A DNA stretch of 64,000 nt from Ciona savignyi (lineage: Eukaryota; Chordata; Ascidiacea; Phlebobranchia; Cionidae), in contig CH002044.1 of assembly GCA_000149265.1 (NCBI GenBank), positions 1,177,844-1,241,843 of the forward strand, read 5' to 3'. The position numbers and the translations under genes are program-made. The notes beneath the pieces are model-generated. The model saw nothing but the letters and a program-made list of their open reading frames with translations, made no database searches and had not been told where the DNA came from. Positions 10,728-22,589 of this stretch are shown here, piece by piece. Numbering within the stretch: the first letter of the stretch is position 1; the number at the start of each line of letters is the position of its first letter.

Positions 10728-12617
10728 CTAGAGAGTGTCATCCACGTGTTTAAACACCACTATTTGTAAAACCAATGTTGCATGCCATATATTCATGCTA
10801 CAGGGTCCCTAACCACATTTTGTATTTTATACACTGTGTATGTAGTTTTTGTTTCTGCAAGCATAAACTCATGGGTCCCATAGTTATCAAACCAAACTTC
10901 TTCTCCATGTGTAGGTAAAAAAGAACAATCGTGATAGATTTACAAAGATTTCATCACAAATGTATTAAATTAAAGCTTTTTTTAAGTGCTCTATTGAAAT
11001 AAACACAAATTCCTAAAACAGTTCGAATTAGTTTTTCATGGCTTCGGGGAATTCCCCATGGGCTTGGTGAATAAGTTTCAGTTTTTAGATATGTGGGTCA
11101 TGTTAACTATCAATTCTTAAAGTTTTAATCCGATTTGACGAAACCTAGTTGGAGATGTGTGTGGCATGCTTGTCACATTGCACTGATCATGAGTCAGGAA
11201 CATATCTTCGTTTTTAAGGAAGTTGCCCTATGTAAATCTTTTCTTTCTTTTAAGTGACACAGGGTGGCTAGCGATCTAGCATTCCACCAAATCTGATCAA
11301 AATTAGAGCAGCCGGTTAAACGCTATTTTCCGAAAAGCTATGTTTTTAGAAAAATAACCGTTTTGGATTTTAACGTCTCCGGGGAATTACCCTATATTTA
11401 TCACCCACAGTTTTGCTCCTGCGTATCTAGACCATGTTGTCTAACAAATAACAAAGCTTTATTACTATTTTATTATCCCTTCTGGTAGATGTCGGGGCGT
11501 CATGCCATGCCTGTCACAATCATAATTTGAGAACAAAATCTTTTTTAAGGTATTTTCCTAGATAATTTTTTTATTTTTTTTTAATTGTTAAATTAGTAGG
11601 TAATGCACTTACATTTCACCAAATCTGAATCAGATTGGAGCAGCCGTTTAAGCGCTATGCCAGAAAAACTTGTTTTTTTAGAAAAATATACCGTTTTGGT
11701 TATTAACGCCTCCGGGGAATTCCCTTATCTTTATCACCCAAAATTTCGGTTTTTGCATATCTAGACCATGTTGTCTAACAAATGTTAAGTTTTTATTTTG
11801 ATTCCAATATTTCTTTTGGTAGATGTCGGGGCGACATGCCATGCCTGTCACAATCATGATTTGAGAACAAAATCTTATTTTTTAGGGTATTTCCCTAGGT
11901 AATTTTTTTATTTCTTCCAAGTGTTAAATCAGTGCGTAATGCACTTACATTCCACCAAATCTTATTCAAATTGGAGCAGCCGTTTAAGCGCTATGCCACA
12001 AAAAGCTAAATTTTTTATAAAAAATACCGTTTTGGTTTTTAACCTCCCAGGGGAATTTCCCTTGATTTATCACCCAAAATTTTAGTTTCGGCATATCTAG
12101 ACCATGTTGTCTAACAAATGGCTAAGTTTCATTACGATTTTATTATTCCTTCTGGTAGATGTCGGGGCGACATATAATGCCTGTCACAATCATGATTTGA
12201 GAACAAAATCTTTTTTTTCAGGGTATTTCCCTAAGTAATTTTTTTATTTCTTCCCAGTGTTCAATCAGTGCCTAATGCACTATTATTCGACCAAATCTTA
12301 TTCAAATTGGATCAGCCGTTTAAGCGCTATGCCACAAAAAGCTATTTTTTTTTATAAAAAATACTGGTTTTTGGTTTTTAACCTCCCAGGGGAATTCCCC
12401 TTGATTTATCACCCAAAATTTTGGTTTCTGCATATCTAGACCATGTTGTCTCACAAATGGCTAAGTTTCATTACGATTCCATTATTCCTTCTGGTAGATG
12501 TCGGGGCGACATGCCATGCCTGACTGCCTGTCAAACCTTTGACGAAAAAAAACGAAAAAAAACGAAAAAAATAGGACAAAAACAATGTGTCCCAATTTTT
12601 CAATTGGGACCCATAAA
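10728..12617 (+). mobile_element. Tandem-repeat element, longest uninterrupted copy
   Basis: Runs from CTAGAGAGTGTCATCCACGT to the terminal hairpin CCCAATTTTTCAATTGGGAC followed by CCATAA. It has about 500 bp of single-copy 5' sequence and then about four monomers starting near 11230, 11568, 11903 and 12238 (period about 335 bp). The last runs into the A-rich tract at about 12540-12580. This copy is the reference for reading the nested pair at 6617-9731. No transposase or replication protein is encoded, so it must be non-autonomous. Confidence 0.75.
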
Positions 12618-13847
12618 TAGCAAGTTTGAAACATTCAATCCTTCGCCGGAAAGGCGACACACTAACCAGCTATAACCGGTCGAATGTTATTAATGAAAAA
12701 ATCAAGATATTGATAATTTATCTCTATGATTACGAAAATGCGGGACGTTAATATTGTAAGGCCCAGATAAATAATGAATAACGCACAACCCTTCTGAGAT
12801 GGCGTTTAAGACCTCTATTCGCTAAGTAACAGTGGTGGTGATTCCCCAATGTCTGTTTGGATGAAAGCAGCATGTGCAAGGCTACATGTCACAAACTAGA
12901 TTAAAGTTAATCTCGCAATGCGTATGTTTTTGTATTGCGCAACCTGACCTACTTTAAAACGCTGTGTTTTCAAATTACCTTGGCTATGTGACGCCACAAT
13001 GCATGAGGTTATTGTCGTTTACTTTGATGTTATTATGAGACTTGTCAGTTGGATTGTGAGCACTGAGCAGTAAAGAAAGCGGTAGTGTTGCAAATTAAAG
13101 TTGTGTTTTATTCTGATCGCGCATAAGACTAACTGCAAACATTTAGAGTTTAGTTAAACGACAATAGTCGCGTCAATTGGGAATCAAGACCTGAAACGCG
13201 CACTACACGCTGGCGTTCTCGTTTAGCTGTAAAATTTTGTAAAAAGTGGAGCTGTGCTTCTTAAAATAAAAGTGTTAATTGAGCCTCTGCTGGCGGTTTT
13301 AATGGACAAAAAAGTTGCCGATGTACGAAGGGGCATGAACTCAAAATGTTTAAGTAAAATTTTAGAGGGTTTTGAGTCTAGGTTGCAGATCCAAGCTTTA
13401 CTTTTAAATTGCGAAAAAAGACTTCCTTGGTCAGAATTTTGAGTGACAGCTGTTTTTGTCAGGTCAGTTTGCATTGGAGAGATAGGTAAAATAGTAAGTT
13501 GAACGCCTCCGGTGATAGTCCGGTGATATGGTTACCATAGGTCAATGAAAAACTACATCCGTCAACACAATAAACACGCTGGACCTTAATTTTAAAGGTA
13601 ACCAGATAATCCACAAATAGCCATAAAGTTATTGGTCATAGGAAACGAGCTAGTTCGATGATAACAAATTCAAAAAGTCGGGCGATCTCTTTATTTCTTA
13701 GTAAGGACAGACTGCGCTGTAACAAGTATAATCTGCAGTGTACAGTTCGTAATTATAAATTTAACTTAACAAGGATTATTCAACTGCAAACGTTTTGCCA
13801 TGCTCGCAGCGATCCGGAAGTGTGCTTTTTTGATTTGCATTTAAAAA
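12618..13847. other. Spacer with a SINE-head fragment
   Basis: 12635-12680 is a minus-strand fragment of the tRNA-like SINE head ('ggaaaggcgacacactaacc'). The rest, to 13847, shows no convincing exon. Open frames at 13223-13474 and 13658-13873 have no recognisable domain and no splice context. Confidence 0.45.
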
Positions 13848-14256
13848 CTAGAGAGTGTCAACCACGTGTTTAACGACCACTATTTGTAAAAACATTTTGT
13901 ATGCTATGTATTCATGCGAGCAGTGTCCCTAACCACAAGTTGTATTTTCCGAGTAGGCCTATGTAGTTTGTTTCTACAAGCATAAACGCAAGGGTCCCTG
14001 AGGTAACAATCCGATCTTGTTATTCATGTTCTTTACCAATGTATGTTATTGTCAGATGTGCGCACTCCATGTCCATGTTATCCAACATTCCAGAAAAGTT
14101 TGGTTTCTGCATATCTAGACCATGTGGTTAAACTAATTACAAAGTTTAATTGTGATTCCATTACCTCTTTCTGGTAGATGTCCGAGCCACGATACATGCC
14201 CTGTCCAGCGTTTAATGAAAAAAAAACGGACAAAACAATATGTGTCTCATTTTGGA
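13848..14256 (+). mobile_element. Tandem-repeat element, short copy lacking full monomers
   Basis: Begins CTAGAGAGTGTCAACCACGT and keeps the 5' single-copy end. It then jumps to the final part of a monomer ('tctggtagatgtccgagcc') and a short A-rich tract with 'acggacaaaacaatatgtgt'. The counterpart in the next array unit is at 26773-27165. Both sit in the duplicated 3' flanks of copies B and C, so the insertion predates that duplication. Confidence 0.6.
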
Positions 14257-15078
14257 CTTCACCAAGAAGTTAATGGATAAACCAGATGGGCATGTAGTTT
14301 TGACAGATAATGCATCGGCCAAACCTCTGTTGACAATTTTTCCGATGGTTCCAAAGAGGTGATTTGTCCCGAACAGATTTATAAGAAACTTCCAAGAGTG
14401 TACACCTTCAACCGGTCAGCTTAAAAATCACCCCAGAAAGCTGAATTGCCATAGAAAATTACGAGAACCAATTCTATTCATATCTCTCAAGAATGACTTC
14501 AATTACCTCATTTTGTCAAAATAGTATAAACATGGTAAATCACATTACCATTTATTGCAGGTCTTGGTTAACCGATGTTGCAATAAAGTTCGAAATTAAA
14601 GTAGCCTAACAAGTTCAACAAACTGATCAAATACCTGAAGCGAATTTAAATCCCAAGAAGCCTGATCAAACTTGCAATGATAAAGTCATAGGTTCGACCT
14701 AAATTTAAATAAAAAAATATCCTGGCCTAACTTGGACTTACGTATGCGGTGATTTGGACAAGTTAACTTGATTACAACCCTGTTTATTTTGGTTTCAGGA
14801 GTAATCTTAGCGGGTTAAACCCACATTGGAAATAACGGTAATCTTTTCGTACCCTTAGTTTTTAGATGATTATTTATATAGTTTGTGTTTTGAAGTTTTT
14901 TTTTATTAACATGGGCAATTGTTTTGAATTAATATACAATTTGTTTGCATTGAAAGGCGATACGACATATTTACATTGTTGGCATTAGTTAAAATAATTT
15001 CAGTGGTTTTGCATTGATAGCATCGTAATTACAGTTAAAATGCGAAATTTTACAAAGCAGCTAGAATGACCTTATCGT
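14257..15078. other. 3' flank of P450 copy B, duplicated at copy C
   Basis: Almost identical to 27166-27994, down to short phrases such as 'ccgaacagatttataagaaa' against 'ccgaacagatttagaagaaa'. It contains the probable poly(A) signal for copy B and no exon. Confidence 0.6.
14902..14907 (-). terminator. Probable poly(A) signal AATAAA for P450 copy B
   Basis: AATAAA on the minus strand, about 170 nt past the copy B stop codon. The same signal sits at 27818-27823 behind copy C. Confidence 0.4.
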
Positions 15079-18000
15079 TTATCTCTCCTTCAATACAATG
15101 TTGTAACTGCCTGGTGCGTTTATCGCTCCCGGGTTGCAAGTCATCGGAGGATTAGGGTCATCTGGGTTTGGAAGGACAACAAACTTTTGAAGAATCGACA
15201 CCAGAAAGAGGTATATCTCAATACGGGCTAGGTTCTCTCCTAAGCAATTTCTGGGGCCAATAGAAAAAGGAATCACCCGGTTTAACATTACAAGGTTGCC
15301 ATTCGTGTCAAGATGTCGTTCAGGTCTAAAAACATCTGGTTCGTCCCAATGTTCTGGATCGTTGTGAACCCACCATAGATTGGAAATTATCTGTTGGAAA
15401 TTTAACATTGAGTTTTATTTGTCTCGTTTGAACAATTATAGGCTCCTAAAAAGTTTCAACTTATGTTTAATAACCTGATTTACGAAATTAATACGTGATT
15501 ACGATTAACTTGTGTGGTTATGCAGTTTTAAACCGTCTCACAAATTTATTGTTGTGATAATTGTGCTGTTCTTTTTTAAATAATTGTGCGGTTCTTAAAT
15601 ATAACGAAGCATCGAAAAAGTAAACTAAACTAAAACGTAAATAATACGTAATTATTTTTAATATTTTTAATTATGTCAGAATTTGGGATTGAATAACAAA
15701 CCAATATCAGAGAAGATTATTTATATCCAGCTGGTTATATACCGACCGAATAGCTCAATTAATAAGTCCATTGGTGGTCCACAAACAGCCAAAAAAAGTG
15801 ACTGGGCGGCAGTATCCCTCGAACAGCGGATTTGCGTAGAGGATGAAAGACGTCTAAAGCATATACATCACATTGCAAAAGCTGCAGTTAACCGACACTA
15901 AGTAATATAGCGGTTACCCTTGTGGTAACATTTCATCGTTTTTTTCATTTACGGGGATAAATATTAAATTACCATCAATCCAACTTTACGAATTAATTTT
16001 GTTTAAAATGCATTCCGGAAATATCGTATTACCTCTGTGTGTTTAGGGATGAAGTATCCCATCAAGTTTACGTCTCCTCTTGTACGTCTGGGTATAGCCA
16101 AGAGGCGTCACTGTCCGAATTCTGTAGGTTTCTTGCAACACTGCTTTGGTGTATGGAAGATTCGTCTTTAGTGACAATTTACCGTCCCGACCTTTAAAAT
16201 AATCGCAGTCAGCATAAGTGGTTGACAAGGTGATAGGATGCAAGGTGGGTTAGTGCCAGTGATGGGATTCAAAATTGTAAGAACATGTTTTATTTTGTAT
16301 CGTACTTACTAACAACAGCAGGTTCCCTAAAAGTTTTAATGTCTGTAATAAAGCAAAAATCGGATCGGTGATTATCCCGACGTTCCAAGAACAGGCTCGA
16401 CCGTACCCATGCGAACCTCTTGAATACCATCACTGTGCAGTGCGTCGTCTTTCAACAAAGGTTTGCAGATTTGACCGTGATTGCTAGCTAGTAGGTTGAA
16501 TTTTTGTGCAAGGCAAACGGACATTGGCGGAACCAAGTGAATAAAGGAATTCTATGTCTTCGGCAACCCGACGGTGGTCGCGAGGTATATTACGGTGAAG
16601 TTTGCTAAAATGATTCTTAACGTATTCGCGAGGTAATATAAGTAATGTCCTTTGATAACACCCTCTTGCTTTTAGGTTTAGGGAATAAAAAATTAAAACA
16701 CGACAATATAGAAACAGTGTCTTAGTAAAATCTGGAATCTCCCAGTTCTTCATACCCATCAGGCTCTGCGCGCCTTACCAAGTTCGGCATCAATTTCCCG
16801 ATGCACCTTGTCCTGTATTTCAGGATGCCTAATGAGGTAATAAAGTGCCCAGATGATGGTGCTAGTGCTTGTCTCAGTCCCAGCCACAAAGATATCTTTC
16901 AGGAAGTACAGGAGTTGCGTTTTCTGAAATGTGTTTGATTAGAGTATTGCTTCTCAAATGGTGCGCCACAGGAGTTAGCTAGGTTCGCCACACTTGCATT
17001 TTGTAAATTTACGACAGAGTGAGCATAGATATTAACCTACTAAATGGTTAGTGTCTAGTTCGTTGCTTTTTATTGTAACGTTAGTTCTACATTTGTTACA
17101 GGATTTCTAGGGTTTCTCAGGACGCTGTCTTAACGGCCTACCGTGAGACCAATTACAAGGGCTTGCAACGTTTTTGCTTTATAAAAATACTCATAGTTAC
17201 GAAACAAATATAAAACTAATAAAGACGATCCGATAATAAAAACAAGTCCGTACAGTTTGAAAGCCAAGAGAGAACTGATTTTTAGAAATATAAATTCGAA
17301 GACATCACGTTAATTACAACAGCACCGAACGTTGATTACTTGAATACCCCGAGAGATAAAAACGTGCGTGTAAAAATAGGCAGGCAAGATAAAATGATTA
17401 AAAGGTGCAAAGGGTGTGAATTTCGTGTAAAATAAAAGGAAACAAACAAAAGGCGTAAAACAGTGAATTAAAATTGTATAACCAATGTGATATTTAAAGT
17501 GTATAAAAGGTGAATAAAATATATATAAAAACGTGTCAAAACATAACAAAATAAACGAGCCCCCGTGCGCGTTAGGCCCTACACATTAACTTCCGAAAAG
17601 CAAGAGCGTTCAAGAAACATTAATTTTGTTATGTGGAAAAGTCGGTGATGAAATTATTTAAATTAAACTTTGAATTTTCCATATTTTTCCTAAATTGTTT
17701 GAGTATTTAGCATATTGTTTTGACTTCCCGTGCAAGGTGCGCCCGTTCCTTTCCTAATTGGTCTCAGGTGCGCCACGAGGTCATATAGATCGAGAACCAC
17801 TAGACCACAACTTTATACCAGAAAACCGCACGAATAAAAAGTTACATTTACCCTTGTCTGACCGATTAGCTTGGCAGGTGTGGGCGTCGCCTTTTGTCCT
17901 TACTCAAGCACATTAGCGAACATTGAAACCCAGTGGATTATTGGGGTTTATCATATTAAAGAATTGGTTTAATCATACACAAATAGCTTAGGCAACTCCG

Positions 18001-21000
18001 ACGAAAGATAAGTACTTTGACGATTGCACTTGTGTTAACAATTCATCTTTTCTCATTAAAAATTAAAAATTCTATGCACGATCTCAACCCTCCATTTACG
18101 TAATGCTGAATTTGGCGGTTAAGGGCCTACCTCAAAGGTGGGACGTTTTCGCTGCATTTCACTAATAAAGAGATCCACCAGATCACGTGGGTGAGCTGCG
18201 TCATGGTCTTTTTCATGCTGCTCGAGTGCAGCAGCGAATATTTCTGAGATAAGGTATATTGACCAAGAAGCAAGTTTGATATTCCTACATGACTGCAGTC
18301 ACATATTGTTTTATCGCGTTTTTTTTTCTTTTATTTCTTTTTTTTTCGTCAAACACTTGACAGGCATAACATGTCGTCCCGACATCTACCAGACGGAATA
18401 ATGGAATTGTAATGAAACTTTGTCAGTAATTAGACAACATGATCTAGATATGCACAAACCTAAATTTCGGGTGATAAATCTAGGGAAATTCTCCTGAGAA
18501 TTTAAAAAAAGAACGGTACTTTTTTCTAAAAAATTGGCTTTAACTGATTTTACAATTAGAAAAAATAAAAAAATTTACCGAGGGAAATACCCTAAAAACA
18601 AGAATTTGTTCTCAAATCATGATTTTGATAGGCATAGCATGTCGCCCCGACATGTACCAGAATGTATAATGAAATCGTAATGAAACAGCATGTCGTTGGT
18701 ATCTTGAGTAAAACCATTTATTTGACTGGTTCAACAAAGGATGTAGCCATGTTTTTTGCGGTATCCAACGTATTACAATAGCTCCGGTAACCAGAGTTTG
18801 AACACGAGGTAACCGAACGATTTTCTGTGTAATAACGCCCTCTGCGCCATTCCGACCATGGGGATATGTATGACTCAGTAAGTATAAGTATTCTTTTCTA
18901 AAAGGTGATTTACCGTTGCCAAGGCGAATTCCTTCATTCATAACCTTCATGCGTTTTTTCATGAACGGGAAAAACCGACACCATGGCAATACAAAGAGAA
19001 GGGAGTATAAAATGCCGTCTCGTCGGATCCTAGTAAGTCAGAAATCACATTTATCGCTACTTTGGTATCTATGAAACTGAAGTTAGAAAGAACACTGTCG
19101 AGCCAGTTTGGTAAGCAGATCTAAATTTGTATACTTAAAGGGGTTAACGATCAACTTGTTATAATTCAACGAAAAATGTGTATAGTGTTGGTGAAATTTT
19201 TATTTAAATTAGACAAATTTTGCGCTTGCGCATTAAAAAGAGGCGTCGGTTTCTCCAGAAAAAAATGGGTAACTATTTTGTTTTGGTTTTGGTATACTAT
19301 ACTAAGAGGGTGGGTATATTACCACATATATTTATTGCCCGCCCTACTAGAAATAACATTACTATTCTACTGCGCATGTGCAGTATTCGTACGCTTAGAC
19401 TAATAAAGTTTAAATAACATATATACAATGATCATGTTTATTCCCGTGAGAAAACGCAAGGGGGTTAACACACGAGCAATCGTCAGATCACCTCGCGTCC
19501 ATCGTCGATTTACTTAGGCGACTACAGTGTGTTGTGTACGAATTAGACGTTCCTTCAGAGAGTATTAACAATCCTATGATAACACAAAGAATTTAAATTC
19601 ATTAAAACACAAATGTTTTTCTTAATGAGCATCAATGCGAAAATGCTATAACCCGAAATTTTCCGTGCATAAAATTAAAATATTTAATCCTTTAATATTT
19701 TTCTGGATAACCGACAACAACGTAAAAAAACTCCCACAAGAAAAATAAATTGTCTTTGTGTGTAATTTAAAATAGAAACAATCTTAATTAAACTCTATAT
19801 TTGTTGTGTCGCAAAAGGTGTCAATCGTTTAAGTCGGGGGTTACTCGGTCAGATCATCTGTCAATCTAAATTGCTAATCTCACCCTTCAATAATTTCCAC
19901 GACATAAGCTTGTAACCTTTCGTTCCCTTCTTCGCATTTCTCTTGCATAATGATTCCGTCGATGACGTTGGCCACCGCAAATATCAGTGGTGTCTGCACA
20001 GTGAATGTTATATTAATATTTACCACAAAACGCTCAATTCATTTCAAAGGAATGTATATGCATTGATCTCGTGAGGTTTTTGGTTGGGGTCTAGTATTTT
20101 TCTCAGTTAAGAAGCCTCAAAAAGTCAAATGATTTTTTTCATTTTTAAACAAATATAAGTTAGTTATACATACTTATTCACTATGGGCGCCCCAAACCTT
20201 TACTAAGTAAGAATGTTACATTGTTTTCGGACAATTACAATAAACATGTTTATAAACACGCCAAAACGGTTGGCGATTTTTGGCTTCAGATGAAGCCACA
20301 TAAAGATCACGAGTAAATGATGTTGTGTAAGTTGCAACGTGTATTAAAGTGTCATCTCAACCAAAAAACAAGAAGCAGAAATGGATTAAATTTGACTTTA
20401 GGAATGATTTAATCTTCAAAAACTGTTTGCAAAGGTGTATTGCATTTTGTAACTAAATAAATTACCTCAATGTTAAATGGTTTTTCATCTTTTGAACGAA
20501 ACACTTCGATAAGATGGGCAGATTCTTCTAGTACTCGTTGTTCGTATGTTTTGCCGTGCACTCCAGCCCTAGTGGCAAATAGTACAAGAAATAGTAGAAT
20601 TATTAAATTAGTGTAGCAAAAATGCAAGACTTTTTAAACATACATAACATTGCTAGCCTATAATAGATTTTAAAAATATTGATATAAGATAAAAATGAAA
20701 AAGATGAAAAAGTCGTGTGATTTGTACTTAGCTGTAAGTTTGGAAGAATCTATTTAAACGATACTTGAATCTACTAGATCTATATACAATGTCCGTTAAA
20801 TTAGTTAGTCAAGATGAAATTCTAACCCAGCACTGTCTTACCAAAACCTATGGCTCCATTATTAATTCAATGCAACAGAACAAAGGGGAAAATCTCATAT
20901 ACATTTTTACATAAAAGGGGACTTAGTGACCTTATAAACATGCCTATAATAATATGTAAAACCTGAATTCAAAAGTGCATTTACACTATACTTATTCTTT

Positions 21001-21941
21001 GTTAACTTATAAGTTTTCCAGAATAAAATTTAGAACCATTTATTTTTTATGATATTAACGTTTTTTTGGAATAAAATGTTAGTAACTTTGTACCAATATA
21101 ATTTTATGCTTTAAATTTTGTCAAAACGCAAATTTATTGAATTCATTGATTAATTATTGATGCGTGTAATAAAACCTCCAAATTTACCCGGCTAGAGCCC
21201 TAATTCCGAACTTTCGTTGAATCCTCCACTTTTCCCCTTCAACAAACAATATTCCGTGTCCATTGCTTGACAGGTTGGTGAAAAAGTTGTGGACGCGACC
21301 GTTAAACTTGTCTCCCTGGTTAATCAAAGCCTGTAAAGAAATAAATTTGTTCATACTTTATACCCAACATGCCCTTCTAGTTAAACACAGTTTTTAAACA
21401 GTTTTAAAGTGATTTTTTAACGTTAAAAAGTCCGATTTTAACAGAAAATTACAATATTCTTAGACACTTAAGCTTAGAATGCACGATGTAAAGTTAAAAC
21501 GGTGGCTAAGGCCGTTTTCCTGTATATCATTTAAGAGTATATGTATCTGTTACTATTTCGCTGCTTTTCTTTATATTATACGTGTGGAATGATGATATGT
21601 GATTTCGGCGGCACATTAAATATTCGTTTATTTTTAGCTATAGGTGGTAATCGTGTAAACAAAACTCGTACCTCCTCGATTGCTTCGTAACTATTTAAAA
21701 CCACAACCCGCGTCTGTCCAAGGTAAACTGTGAATATCGGACCGTACTTCTTGGACCATTTCGTGAAAGTCAACTCTGCTAACGTATCCATAAAAGGAAG
21801 ACAACCAAGAATAGGTACACCAGTTGGTCCTGGTGGAAGGTTCTTGTATTTCTGCTTATGCCAACGATATATCATCATAACTGCAAGCAGTACTACAAGA
21901 ACACTTGTCGTGTAGCCTTGACATATTTCTAACAGAGACAT
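15079..21941 (-). CDS. Cytochrome P450, CYP2-clan, copy B (nine exons, frameshift in exon 8)
   Basis: Exons: 21941-21672, 21330-21188, 20568-20466, 19993-19884, 19029-18914, 18243-18131, 16923-16779, 16191-16033, 15390-15079. All splice sites are GT-AG and phases agree except inside exon 8. There, one extra base near 16101-16103 shifts the frame just after the K-helix ETYR (ExxR) and gives a stop at 16045-16043. The I-helix AGTETS (exon 7) and heme loop FSIGPRNCLGE (exon 9) remain intact. Exon 4 also lacks one codon relative to copy C. The start was taken as MSLLEICQGYTT at 21941, by analogy with A and C. If the extra base is real, the product loses its heme ligand and the locus is a young pseudogene; a sequencing error or allelic change is the alternative. 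Confidence 0.85.
16430..16495 (+). repeat. SINE head fragment in copy B intron 7
   Basis: Contains 'gtgcgtcgtctttcaacaaa' followed by 'ggtttgcagatttga' and 'gctagctagtaggttg', the tRNA-like head of the composite SINE. A related, longer copy lies at the equivalent intron position of copy C (29018-29215). Confidence 0.5.
17868..18010 (+). repeat. SINE body fragment in copy B intron 6
   Basis: Carries 'cgtcgccttttgtccttact', 'aacattgaaacccagtggat' and 'aatcatacacaaatagc', matching the middle of the SINE at 45845-46140. Head and tail are degraded. Confidence 0.5.
18310..18690 (-). mobile_element. Tandem-repeat element fragment in copy B intron 5
   Basis: Minus-strand terminal part: the A-rich tract (seen as T-rich at about 18320-18350), then 'cgtcaaacacttgacaggca' and two incomplete monomers with an internal deletion. 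It lies between exons 5 and 6 of copy B and is absent from the same intron of copy C. Confidence 0.6.
19430..19565 (-). repeat. SINE tail fragment in copy B intron 4
   Basis: On the plus strand it reads 'ttattcccgtgagaaaacgc', 'gggttaacacacgagcaatc' and 'gtcagatcacctcgcgtcca', the reverse complement of the SINE's 3' half. Copy C has a related copy at 31225-31365 in the same intron. Confidence 0.55.
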
Positions 21942-22390
21942 ACTAGCTAGCTTATAGTTCGACCTGAATGAAAATGTAGAAAATAAATATTGCCCCATTG
22001 AGGCATAATATATTTATTTTAAAATACAGTATTAAATAAAAGAAGCGAATATGCCATGCTTCGATGATTGGTCAAATTAAACGTTACTTAATGCTTTACG
22101 CTAATCGTGCAATACTAGAAAAACATTTCCCATGTCTAATTTAAACAAAACGGGAACAAAAATATACTAAAATGCTTCTTGCACGCATATACATATAAAA
22201 GATTTTTTTTCTGCCGGTCAGCACATTTGTTAATTATTGGACCGTTAGACGAATATGCAACCAATGTCACATATCAGTAAGAAACCGTATGTTGTTAATT
22301 TATGTGACGCGTGGATATTTATTCCGCACGATGGCGTAAATACTCGATTGCAACACTTATGACACTGATGGATTATAACGCGCGTTGTAC

Positions 22391-22507
22391 GATCGTGTGG
22401 ACGAATGGTTAACGCTACCGATAATATAACGACTTACATACAAAAAAGGTCTTAATAACTTAACAACGGACCTGTTATGGATTCGAAACTGAGCCCGGTT
22501 AAAAAAG
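22391..22507 (+). repeat. Short tRNA-like retroposon
   Basis: Reads GATCGTGTGGACGAATGGTT (A-box-like) at the start and GGATTCGAAACTGAGCCCGG (B-box-like) near the end, then a short A run. The spacing between the boxes is too long for a real tRNA. It belongs to the family at 23861, 33361, 38929, 57984, 60047 and 60226. Confidence 0.5.
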
Positions 22508-22589
22508 ATTGACTAATGCGCGGGTAAATCATTCACGATTTGAGCAGCTAGCGGACGGATATATTATGTCAGCCGCCAGCAGTTTTGCG

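Noticed and set aside
11230..12540. CRISPR-like or centromeric satellite array
   Set aside because: The 335-bp units are contiguous without spacers, few in number, and bounded by element ends.
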